Shown: positions 56,556 through 63,900 of the stretch, piece after piece
Numbering within the stretch: the first letter of the stretch is position 1
Layout of the letters: every line of letters begins with the position of its first letter
Source of the DNA: an uncultured Eubacterium sp.
GTDB lineage: Bacteria; Bacillota; Clostridia; Lachnospirales; Lachnospiraceae
Reading direction: 5' to 3'
DNA length: 64,000 bases
Assembly (NCBI GenBank): GCA_947089855.1
Contig: CAMUML010000002.1
Span: 1-64,000 of the forward strand
Position numbers and translations under genes: made by a program
The notes under the pieces: generated by a model
What the model saw: the letters and a program-made list of their open reading frames with translations, nothing else
Database searches by the model: none
Told to the model about the DNA's origin: nothing

Positions 56556-56607
56556 TGTTATGTGCAAAATGCTATTAAAATGAAGAAAAAGCCTTGTTTT
56601 ATAAGGG
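56556..56607 (-). promoter_or_regulatory. Conserved leader block 2 (operon 2)
   Basis: TGTTATGTGCAAAAT ... AAGCCTTGTTTTATAAGGG on the plus strand; counterpart of 30788-30840, one base shorter. It lies about 130-180 bases before xre in both operons. Confidence 0.5.
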
Positions 56608-56752
56608 TTTTCAGACTTTCTAAAATAGTACTTCTATTTACGTTCAAACAAATTCTATATGCTAAATGAAATTATGTAAGATTGTTATTATAGTATAATT
56701 TTTGTAATTCTTTGTGTATAATTAACAAAAATCCCTACCATCAAAACAGAAA

Positions 56753-56843
56753 AATACAATAGAAAAAGTAAAATTTGCCAATTTTTTCTTTATGGTTGCA
56801 AAAAATAAAAGATTGATATAGAATAACTAATAGATAACATTTT
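56753..56843 (-). promoter_or_regulatory. Conserved upstream element and promoter of operon 2
   Basis: Counterpart of 30987-31077. TTGGCA (56776-56781) and TGTATT (56753-56758) on the minus strand with a 17-base spacer; the 78-base block 56766-56843 aligns without gaps to operon 1. Shared sub-blocks are CAATTTTTTCTTTA, TTGCAAAA, ATAGAATA and AGATAACATTTT. Confidence 0.6.
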
Positions 56844-57033
56844 ATTAGAAAAAGTAAACTTTAAGAAATATTTCTGGCCTATATGATTAAATATTCTAAG
56901 GTATAACGAATAGCCAGTACACTAAGTCATATTTGAAAAATTATTTTAGCATAAAAATAACTTCCTGGATACAGCCTGGGAGGCCATATTTGTCCAGGAA
57001 GCCACTTATACTTTTATTCTCAAAACACACCCT

Positions 57034-57086
57034 TAAAAAACTGTAAAAAAATAACTTTAGCAAAGTTATTTTTTCACAGTTCCTAA
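57034..57086 (-). mobile_element. 47-bp GGAACTGT-family hairpin acting as terminator and stop codon
   Basis: Arms 57039-57058 and 57062-57081 pair over 20 bp with one mismatch and a 3-base loop; TAA flanks both ends (57034-57036, 57084-57086). On the minus strand the hairpin is followed by TTTTTT, a good terminator for the ABC operon. The TAG stop of the exporter gene is made from the element's end plus its flank. Confidence 0.75.
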
Positions 57087-58867
57087 CTCTGAAACTGTGC
57101 CATATACAACTGGTAGTATGCCCCTCTCCGATCCATCAGTTCCTTCGGGCTCCCCTGTTCCAAAATACCGCCTTTATCAATGACAAAAATCCTGTCCGCA
57201 TTCTGGATGGTGGACAGCCGATGCGCTATCACAAAACTGGTACGGCCGGAAAGCAGGGCTTCGATCCCCTGCTGTACAAGCAGTTCTGTATGGGTATCGA
57301 TGCTGGATGTCGCCTCATCCAAAATCAAAATCTTGGGTTTCGAAACCATTGTCCTTGCAAATGCAATCAACTGGCGCTGCCCTATGGAAAGCCCGGCGCC
57401 ATGTTCTTTCAGCTGCGTGTCATAGCCATGTTCCATATCCATAATAAAATCATGTGCATTGACTGCTTTTGCAGCTGCTACGATTTCTTCTTCCGTAGCA
57501 TCGAGCTTGCCGTATAAAATATTGTCACGGATAGTACCTTGAAAAATAAAGTTATCCTGTGTCATAACCCCCATCTGCCTGCGGAAGCTCTCCATTGTAA
57601 CTTTGGATAGGTCGTAACCGTCTACGGTAATCACACCTTCTTCGATATCATAAAAACGGCTGATCAGGTTAACGATCGTCGTTTTTCCTGCGCCGGTCGG
57701 GCCGACCAGTGCAATCGTTTCGCCTGGCCTGACTTGGAAGCTGACATTGTTTAGCACCTTGGTTTCTGCTGGGGTGCCTTTGTCATAGGTAAAGCTGACA
57801 TGGGAAAACGTTACGCTGCCGTGGATAGTAGGCAGGTCCTTTGCACCGTCGGTATCTGTAATATCCGGCTCTGTATCCAGAATATCAAAGATCCGCTCTG
57901 CTGCAGTCAGGTTTGTGACCAGGTTATTGTAAAAGTTGCTAAGGTTTAGGATCGGGTTCCAAAACATATTGATATAGCTGCCAAATGCGACTAGAAGCCC
58001 GACTGATATGGATTCCATGCCCAAGATACGGATTCCAGCCAGGTAAAGCATCATTGCCCCTATGCCCCAGCACAGGTCTACAATTGGCCCAAACAGGTCG
58101 GCATACCGGCAGGCATCCTGGAATGCATGGCAGTGTTCTTCCGTCAATGTCTGAAAAATTGCGTTGGTTTCCCCTTGTGCGCTGAAACTTTGCACTACGC
58201 GCATACCTGCAATATCTTCATGGACATAGGCGTTGAGGTTTGACGATTTTTTGCGGTAAATCTGCCAGCGTTTATGTGTTGCTTTCTGTACGAGCCAGAT
58301 GCCCGCCGCCATAGCAGGGAGTGTACTCAGTGAAGCCAACGCAAGGCGCCAGTCTTTGACCACCATAATAACGACCACTCCGATCACGGTAATAAATTCC
58401 GGAATTAATGTCGTAACTGAATTTACAAATACGTCTTTGAGGGCATTCACATCCCCGATGATCCGCGCGAGTATTTTGCCGGTGGGGCGGCTGTCGAAAA
58501 AGGAAAAAGACAGCTTTTGGATATGCCCGTATAAATCCTGCCGAATCTTTAACAGTATTTTATTGGAAATTACGGACATCACATACATACGCAATTTCAC
58601 TAAAATGATAAATAGGATATTGCATGCAAGTGCAATCATCCCCAGCTGGAACAGGCCGCGGTAATCCGACTGGGCGGCATACCGGTCCAGCGCTTCTTCG
58701 ATAAACAGTGGATTGGCCAGCGAAATGCCGACAGAAACCGCCATAATACCTATAACGCCAATAACCGCTTTTTTATAAACAAGCAGGTAAGAGAATAGGC
58801 GCCGTAAAATTTTCTGCCTGCTCGTATGATTGAGCGTTTCGTCTTCCCGATATGAATTTACTGCCAT
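57083..58867 (-). CDS. ABC exporter subunit (heterodimeric, YheH-like)
   Basis: 594 residues from ATG 58867 with AAGGAGG 7 bases upstream. Six membrane helices (about residues 25-310) precede an ABC domain with Walker A GPTGAGKT, signature LSIGQRQ, Walker B ILILDEATSSID and H-loop IAHR. It forms a pair with the next gene upstream and probably exports a lipid, drug or peptide. The change from LSGGQ to LSIGQ is common in one half of heterodimers. The final codons and stop abut a mobile hairpin. Confidence 0.93.
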   Translation of the reverse strand: MAVNSYREDETLNHTSRQKILRRLFSYLLVYKKAVIGVIGIMAVSVGISLANPLFIEEALDRYAAQSDYRGLFQLGMIALACNILFIILVKLRMYVMSVISNKILLKIRQDLYGHIQKLSFSFFDSRPTGKILARIIGDVNALKDVFVNSVTTLIPEFITVIGVVVIMVVKDWRLALASLSTLPAMAAGIWLVQKATHKRWQIYRKKSSNLNAYVHEDIAGMRVVQSFSAQGETNAIFQTLTEEHCHAFQDACRYADLFGPIVDLCWGIGAMMLYLAGIRILGMESISVGLLVAFGSYINMFWNPILNLSNFYNNLVTNLTAAERIFDILDTEPDITDTDGAKDLPTIHGSVTFSHVSFTYDKGTPAETKVLNNVSFQVRPGETIALVGPTGAGKTTIVNLISRFYDIEEGVITVDGYDLSKVTMESFRRQMGVMTQDNFIFQGTIRDNILYGKLDATEEEIVAAAKAVNAHDFIMDMEHGYDTQLKEHGAGLSIGQRQLIAFARTMVSKPKILILDEATSSIDTHTELLVQQGIEALLSGRTSFVIAHRLSTIQNADRIFVIDKGGILEQGSPKELMDRRGAYYQLYMAQFQS

Positions 58868-58923
58868 AAGACCGCCTCCTTCACCGCACAATCCACATAG
58901 CCTGGCTGCTGCCCTGTGCCAAT

Positions 58924-60642
58924 TTACATAGCCTGGACGCCATATTGTGCCTGATAAGTTTCATAATATAGCCCGCGGCGTGCCAGCAATTGTTCGTGTG
59001 TGCCGCGTTCTGCAATCTGTCCGTTTTCCAAATAAATAATCTCATCCGCATGCCGCACTGCTGAAATCCGGTGTGCAATGATAATTTTGGTTATACCCTG
59101 CATTTTCTGCAGCATCGCCTGAATTTCGTGTTCGGTTTCCATATCCAGGGCTGAGGTTGAATCGTCCATAACAAGCACAGGGCTTTTTTTCGACAATGCC
59201 CTTGCGATGCTGATACGCTGTTTCTGGCCACCGGATAGTCCAACGCCACGTTCGCCTACGACTGTCTGATACTGTTCGTCCATCCTTTTGATAAATTCGT
59301 CTGCTTTGGCATATTCGGCGGCCCGGAGGATTTCTTTCATGGCCAGCTCCCCACGGCGGCCCATTTTAATATTTTCCTCAATAGTATCGGAAAACAGAAA
59401 TACGTCCTGCAAAACTACATTGATACTGGCCCGAAGCTGGTGCAGCGTAAGGCAGCGGACATCCACGCCGTCCAGGCATACAGACCCGTGGTCTACATCA
59501 TAAAACCGCTGCAGCAGGTGGACCAGCGATGTTTTCCCAGACCCCGTTGCGCCCATAATGCCAAGCGTATGGCCTGAAGGGATATGGAAGTTGATACCCG
59601 TTAAGATCTGCCTGCCCTCTATGGAAAAGGAAACGTCTGTAAAGGTTACCTCTCCCTGTACCTGGTCCAGCACAGCTGCATTTTCCGGATCCATGATTTC
59701 CGGTTTTTCTTCAAAGATCTTTCTAATTTTTTTGTAAGAAGCCACTGCCGCTGATAAGTCGTTTGTAAGCCAGCCCATCATTTCCATAGGCCAGGTACAA
59801 TTCCGGCTGTATTCAATAAACGCCACCAAAGCGCCAAGTGTCAGCCTGCCATTGATTACGGCAGCGCCGCCGAGTACAGCCATACTGACCGGAAGCACTT
59901 TTCCTATAAACTGAAAATAAGGGTAATACCGCACCATTATTTTCGATTGTGTAATATTTAGTTCATAATACCGTTCATTATGGGAATGAAATTTTGCAAT
60001 CTCATGTTTTTCCCTTGCAAACGCCTTTACGGTGCGCACGCCTGCCAGATTTTCTTCGGCAACAGTGGTTAAAACGGCATTTTCTTCACTGATTTCTTCA
60101 TATACGGCATCCAGCCTGTGTTCCAGCACAACCGCCATCACCCCACATACGAGCATGGCGCAGGCAGGTATCAGCGCAAGCTGCCAATTTAAAGAAAACA
60201 TACAGTACAGCACCAATGACACGTGGATCACCACTTCCATTACCAGCATCCCGACAAACCCAAGCGCATTCCATATTTTGTCTACATCATCCTTAACCCT
60301 TGCCATCAATTCGCCTGTATTGGCATAGTCAAAATACCGCATAGAAAGCGTCTGAATATGCCCAAACAGATCCCTACGTATCTGTGTGCCAATTTTGGAA
60401 GCAAGCATATCAAACGTATATTCTTTCAAGTACCCGCACACACTGCGCCCAACACCAACGGCAACTACGCCTGCAAGCAGCTTTGTAAGCAGCTCTTGCC
60501 TGCCGCCGAGGATCACATCATCTACAATATGCTGCGTGATTTTTGGGTACAGCATATCCAGTACAATCGCAGCAACCATGCAGGCAGCGGCAAACAGGTA
60601 GGCATACCAATATACCCCTATATATGTACTTAGTTTTTTCAT
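58924..60642 (-). CDS. ABC exporter subunit (heterodimeric, YheI-like)
   Basis: 572 residues from ATG 60642 (GAAAGG 6 bases upstream); two in-frame ATGs (60648, 60660) lie just before. Six helices and an ABC domain with GATGSGKT, LSGGQKQ and VLVMDDSTSALD. Asp replaces the catalytic Glu after Walker B (MDDS rather than DE), so this subunit has the degenerate ATP site, as is normal for one partner of a heterodimeric exporter. First gene of the pair. Confidence 0.93.
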   Translation of the reverse strand: MKKLSTYIGVYWYAYLFAAACMVAAIVLDMLYPKITQHIVDDVILGGRQELLTKLLAGVVAVGVGRSVCGYLKEYTFDMLASKIGTQIRRDLFGHIQTLSMRYFDYANTGELMARVKDDVDKIWNALGFVGMLVMEVVIHVSLVLYCMFSLNWQLALIPACAMLVCGVMAVVLEHRLDAVYEEISEENAVLTTVAEENLAGVRTVKAFAREKHEIAKFHSHNERYYELNITQSKIMVRYYPYFQFIGKVLPVSMAVLGGAAVINGRLTLGALVAFIEYSRNCTWPMEMMGWLTNDLSAAVASYKKIRKIFEEKPEIMDPENAAVLDQVQGEVTFTDVSFSIEGRQILTGINFHIPSGHTLGIMGATGSGKTSLVHLLQRFYDVDHGSVCLDGVDVRCLTLHQLRASINVVLQDVFLFSDTIEENIKMGRRGELAMKEILRAAEYAKADEFIKRMDEQYQTVVGERGVGLSGGQKQRISIARALSKKSPVLVMDDSTSALDMETEHEIQAMLQKMQGITKIIIAHRISAVRHADEIIYLENGQIAERGTHEQLLARRGLYYETYQAQYGVQAM

Positions 60643-60660
60643 ATTCATCCTTTCTTCCAT

Positions 60661-60841
60661 GTTGCGTGGCCATCAGCAATATTGTGGTTTGGCATAGCAT
60701 AGTACGGAAGTGGTTGCCCCGATTCCATATAGAACCGGGGCAATTCCTTATTTTAGCAGTATATAATTTTTCGAATAAATTTTAATGCCGGAAACCATGT
60801 ATAGGAAGGTTTCCGGCATTATTCCCTAAAAAACGTGCTTA
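60661..60841 (-). promoter_or_regulatory. Leader of the ABC exporter operon, with two hairpins
   Basis: No gene. A GC-rich hairpin pairs TTGCCCCG with CGGGGCAA (near 60715-60744) in the exporter leader. A second perfect stem (AATGCCGGAAACC / GGTTTCCGGCATT, 60783-60820) lies between the leader and the tRNA element and may end the tRNA transcript. No confident -35/-10 pair was found for the exporter. Confidence 0.45.
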
Positions 60842-61006
60842 CTAGTACACCGTAAAATAAATAACTGGTTATATTGCGCCGGATAAATCTTCGAGAGTGC
60901 ATGGCAAAAACCGGAGGTGTACCGGGGAGCACCTCGGATTTTTGCCATGTGCTCCCGGAGATTTAGACAAACAAGATGGCCAGTTATTTATTTTACGGTG
61001 TACTAG
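60842..61006. mobile_element. 165-bp CTAG-type fold-back MITE next to tRNA-Leu
   Basis: The ends are perfect inverted repeats of about 27 bp, beginning CTAGTACACCGTAAAATA and pairing with 60980-61006. The interior is also palindromic (CATGGCAAAAACCGGAGGTG against CACCTCGGATTTTTGCCATG). TA lies at both junctions within CTA/TAG, the target pattern of IS630/Tc1-mariner elements, which insert at CTAG. It has no ORF. It ends 3 bases from the 3' end of the tRNA gene. Confidence 0.85.
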
Positions 61007-61009
61007 GAA

Positions 61010-61089
61010 TGCGGAATGTGGGATTTGAACCCACACGGTCTCCCACAGGAACCTAAATCCTGCACGTCTGCCAATTCCGTCAATTCCGC
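61010..61089 (-). tRNA. tRNA-Leu (anticodon UAG)
   Basis: 80 bases. The acceptor stem GCGGAAT pairs with ATTCCGC, with A as discriminator; the anticodon stem CAGGA/TCCTG holds the loop TTTAGGT with anticodon TAG. A T-loop GGTTCAAATCC and a type II variable arm identify Leu. CCA is not encoded. Confidence 0.95.
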
Positions 61090-61126
61090 ATTTTTATAGA
61101 CAGCTAATACTTACGCTGTATTTTTG

Positions 61127-61155
61127 ATTATACCGGAATTTAAAGTTCTTGGCAA
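61127..61155 (-). promoter_or_regulatory. Promoter of tRNA-Leu
   Basis: TTGCCA (61150-61155) and TATAAT (61127-61132) on the minus strand with a 17-base spacer, about 30 bases before the mature tRNA 5' end. Confidence 0.85.
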
Positions 61156-61170
61156 GCCTTTTTTTCATTT

Positions 61171-61845
61171 TTATACATCTAAAAATAAATGGAGCTTTGG
61201 ATAATATTTCAAAATTGCGCGTGCGATTATTTTATCCTTATGCACAAACGTATAGTTTTTTGCTTCCTTCTTATCGGTGGTTACGCCAGCATCCAATGCA
61301 CACTGCGCCCAATCCCTTGCGTCTTCGGAGATATTGCGGTTGTCGCCCAGCATCAGGTAGCAGCCGTCTGGTACTTCAAAGGTATAGCCGGTGTTCCTGT
61401 CAACCCATTTTTCCGGAAGATAGTCTTCCTCGATCGGTTCTTTGGCATGGTCGATATAAATTTTGCCTTTTTTAATTTCTACCGTTTCCCCTGGAAGCCC
61501 TATGACACGTTTAATATAAATGGTCTCTTCATCTACCGGATACTTAAACATTACTACGTCATAGCGTTTGGGTTCTTCCAATACATAGGACAGGCGGCAT
61601 CCAAACAGCCGGTCTTTTTTATGCAGCAGGTTTTCCATCGATTCAGACGGGATCACTGCATTGATTAAAACAAAATGGCTGATCAGCGTCGCTGCAATAA
61701 ATGCGGCTGCCATTGCCCAGACATAGCTCATAATTTCCTTTACAGCCGAACGCTTTTTGCCCTCTTTTCCATCCTGGCTTTCGGCTTCCTGCAAAACACC
61801 TGCCGTATCCTCCTGCCCTTTTTTTTGTTTCCTTTCCCGTTTCAT
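61171..61845 (-). CDS. lepB: Signal peptidase I (copy 1)
   Basis: 224 residues from ATG 61845 (GGAAGG site); the frame is open to 61908. A basic N-terminus, one membrane helix (about residues 48-70), the catalytic Ser in IPSESMENLL, the catalytic Lys in YIKRVIGLPGE and box E (LMLGDNRNISEDARDW) are all present. Cleaves Sec/Tat signal peptides on the outer face. Closely related to the adjacent copy 2, clearly a tandem duplication. Confidence 0.93.
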   Translation of the reverse strand: MKRERKQKKGQEDTAGVLQEAESQDGKEGKKRSAVKEIMSYVWAMAAAFIAATLISHFVLINAVIPSESMENLLHKKDRLFGCRLSYVLEEPKRYDVVMFKYPVDEETIYIKRVIGLPGETVEIKKGKIYIDHAKEPIEEDYLPEKWVDRNTGYTFEVPDGCYLMLGDNRNISEDARDWAQCALDAGVTTDKKEAKNYTFVHKDKIIARAILKYYPKLHLFLDV

Positions 61846-61892
61846 GATCGTTTGTGCCCTTCCTTTCTTATTCTGGATATTGCCCCTATTTA

Positions 61893-61902
61893 CAGTTCCT
61901 AA
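61893..61902. repeat. Solitary GGAACTGT-like end upstream of lepB copy 1
   Basis: CAGTTCC followed by TAA, with TATTTA before it, matches one end of the fold-back family at 42.7, 57.0 and 63.6 kb. No second end is present, so it may be a remnant or chance. Confidence 0.3.
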
Positions 61903-61917
61903 GGCCAATGATAACCG

Positions 61918-62577
61918 TCAATAATCCAGCAGCGATTCAAAATTCGGGTAATACTTGACAATTGCGCGGCCAAGGATTTGTTCCGATTCCACATACGTAT
62001 ACTGCTGCGCCTGCGCCTCATTTTTGGCAAGCCCGTCCTCTACTGCCTCGTCCGCCCAAAATCTGGCATCCAGTGAAATATTGCGGTTGTCGCCTAGCAT
62101 TAAATAGCAGCCATCCGGCACTTCAAACACATAGCCGTCATTATCATCTGTCCATTTTTCGGGCAGATAAGGTTCCTCCAAAGGCTGTTTGGACCCGTCA
62201 ATGTATATTTTCCCTTTTCGGATTTCCACGGTTTCCCCAGGCAAGCCGATTACACGCTTAATAAAATTCTGTGTTTCATCCACGGGATAGCGGAAAATAA
62301 CAATATCATACCGCTTTGGCCCATCAAAAGTATAAGAAAGCCGGAAGCCAAATAGCCGGTCGCCTGGCTCAATTATATTTTCCATCGATTCGGATGGGAC
62401 CTCCGCATTGATCAATACAAAACGTGTCATTAACTGTGCCAGGATAAAAGCCGCTACAAAAATCTCGATAAAACTTAAAATTTCCCGGAACAAGGTCCGT
62501 TTCTTTTTTTCTGGTTCCTGTGTTGTATCTGCTTCTTCTATCTTTTGCTGCGCATCCAAAAGTTCCTTCCCTTCCAT
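61918..62577 (-). CDS. lepB: Signal peptidase I (copy 2)
   Basis: 219 residues. Membrane helix about 36-57; VPSESMENII (Ser), FIKRVIGLPGE (Lys) and LMLGDNRNISLDARFW. It begins 32 bases after the uridine phosphorylase stop and is likely cotranscribed from the promoter at 63502-63530. The C-terminal substrate-binding part (EDGLAKNEAQAQQY) differs from copy 1 (DAGVTTDKKEAKNY), which may give different substrate ranges. Confidence 0.93.
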   Translation of the reverse strand: MEGKELLDAQQKIEEADTTQEPEKKKRTLFREILSFIEIFVAAFILAQLMTRFVLINAEVPSESMENIIEPGDRLFGFRLSYTFDGPKRYDIVIFRYPVDETQNFIKRVIGLPGETVEIRKGKIYIDGSKQPLEEPYLPEKWTDDNDGYVFEVPDGCYLMLGDNRNISLDARFWADEAVEDGLAKNEAQAQQYTYVESEQILGRAIVKYYPNFESLLDY

Positions 62578-62609
62578 GCAAACCTCTTTTCCAGACGCAA
62601 ATCCTTTTC

Positions 62610-63401
62610 TTATTGTTTTCTTTCATCCTGTATTTTATCCTGCCTGATGATCATCCGCATAGCATCTATTGCTGTTTTGACAGCCTGGCTGCTATCGTAG
62701 CACTTTGGGTCATCCAGCCCCAGCGAACGCCGCGTCTGATTGGCAAATACCGTCAGGATGCTCCCTACGCGCACCCCGCGGACAGCCCCTGCAATAAAAA
62801 GCGCTGCCGATTCCATCTCGCTGCACAACGCCCCACACTTTACATAAGCATCCCATTTATCTTTCAATTCGTAAGATACCGGCATGGTATCCGGGCTATG
62901 CTGGCCATAAAAATTATCTTTGCACTGCACAACCCCGACATGCACCCGCAGCCCATTGGCCACCGCTGCTTGATGCAAGGCGCTTACAACCGCAAAATCT
63001 GCCGCCGCCGGATACTCAATCGGCGCATATTCCCTGCTCGTACCTTCCATCCGTATTGCTGCGGATGCTACCACCACATCGCCGCCCATTACTTCTTTCG
63101 CCATACCGCCGCTCGTGCCGATACGGATCAATGTATGTACACCGCAATGTACAAGCTCTTCCAGCGCAATGGCTGCGGACGGCCCGCCAATCCCGGTACT
63201 GCATACGCTGGCAGGTTCCCCTTCCAGGCTGCCTGTATAAATCGTATATTCGCGGTTTGCCGCAACAAAATGCGCATCATCAAAATTTGCGGCAATCATT
63301 TCGCACCGTCCGGGGTCGCCTGGCAGAAAGACATAACCGCCTACATCTGAAGGTACTATTTTTAAATGAAATTCCCTGTCTGGTGAATATACGGTCGACA
63401 T
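62610..63401 (-). CDS. udp: Uridine phosphorylase-like nucleoside phosphorylase
   Basis: 263 residues from ATG 63401 with AGGAGGG upstream; the longer frame to 63473 is not conserved-looking. FLPGDPGRCEMIA (phosphate site), IRIGTSGGM, ALCSEMESAALF (nucleoside site, Met-Glu-Ser) are of the NP-I family; the overall pattern is closest to uridine phosphorylase. Splits uridine (and perhaps thymidine) with phosphate in pyrimidine salvage. Confidence 0.88.
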   Translation of the reverse strand: MSTVYSPDREFHLKIVPSDVGGYVFLPGDPGRCEMIAANFDDAHFVAANREYTIYTGSLEGEPASVCSTGIGGPSAAIALEELVHCGVHTLIRIGTSGGMAKEVMGGDVVVASAAIRMEGTSREYAPIEYPAAADFAVVSALHQAAVANGLRVHVGVVQCKDNFYGQHSPDTMPVSYELKDKWDAYVKCGALCSEMESAALFIAGAVRGVRVGSILTVFANQTRRSLGLDDPKCYDSSQAVKTAIDAMRMIIRQDKIQDERKQ

Positions 63402-63501
63402 GTTATCCCTCCTAATATATGAATATGTATCAGATGGTTCCCTGCTGCTGGTCCGGCGCCTTTTGGGCTGCACCCGGAAACAGCCGATAGAAACTTTCTA
63501 T

Positions 63502-63530
63502 ATTATAAACATTTAACCTTCTTTTTGCAA
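63502..63530 (-). promoter_or_regulatory. Promoter of udp-lepB operon
   Basis: TTGCAA (63525-63530) and TATAAT (63502-63507) on the minus strand with a 17-base spacer. Start near 63495, leader about 95 bases. Confidence 0.85.
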
Positions 63531-63570
63531 TCAATCCTGGCAATTTTTCAGTAGAAACTGTTACGGATAG

Positions 63571-63617
63571 TAAGGAACTGTCGCAAAATAACCTGTGCAG
63601 TTTGCGACAGTTCCTAA
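63571..63617. mobile_element. 41-bp GGAACTGT-family hairpin with TAA duplication
   Basis: GGAACTGTCGCAAA (63574-63587) and TTTGCGACAGTTCC (63601-63614) are perfect inverted repeats; TAA flanks both. The AAATAACC segment after the left arm matches the larger element at 42.65 kb, so this is a shortened member. Confidence 0.7.
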
Positions 63618-63858
63618 CAAATTTATCTTGATTTTTCTGATTTTTCTCTTGATTTCTTCCTAACTTTTATTTATAATAAAAAGAATATTTGCTATACAAC
63701 GTTGCCAATTCTTGCCCCAGCCGAAAGCGGCAAAAACAAGGGCCTGGTCATATTGGCACCGTTTTCTATAACTCCTAAATATTTATGATCCCTTGGCAGC
63801 GGACTTACAGCCAAGCCGCTGCCGCAAGAGGGATTAAGTTTCCGCTTGTAAAAAATTA

Positions 63859-63880
63859 CAGCCCGGCCATTGCCGGGCTG
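63859..63880 (-). terminator. Terminator of eda
   Basis: CAGCCCGGC / GCCGGGCTG stem with a 4-base loop followed on the minus strand by TAATTTTTT, 20 bases after the aldolase stop. Confidence 0.92.
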
Positions 63881-63900
63881 ATTTTATCATTGTTCCTTTT

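Larger units (their letters stand above)
56427..57036. other. Long AT-rich control region upstream of operon 2
   Basis: No gene. It carries the two blocks shared with operon 1 (56556-56607 and 56753-56843) and otherwise AT-rich DNA. The leader from the predicted promoter to xre is about 320 bases. Confidence 0.6.
63402..63900. other. Intergenic region between eda and udp
   Basis: Contains the udp promoter, a GGAACTGT-family hairpin and the eda terminator. A further nested stem (ATCCCT/AGGGAT enclosing GGCAGCGG/CCGCTGCC, 63788-63834) has no T tract and no assigned role. No ORF with a ribosome site. Confidence 0.6.

Noticed and set aside
63788-63834. A tRNA or riboswitch at the nested stem near 63.8 kb
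   Set aside because: The stems do not form a tRNA cloverleaf and no downstream gene on the plus strand could be controlled; left as an unexplained hairpin.
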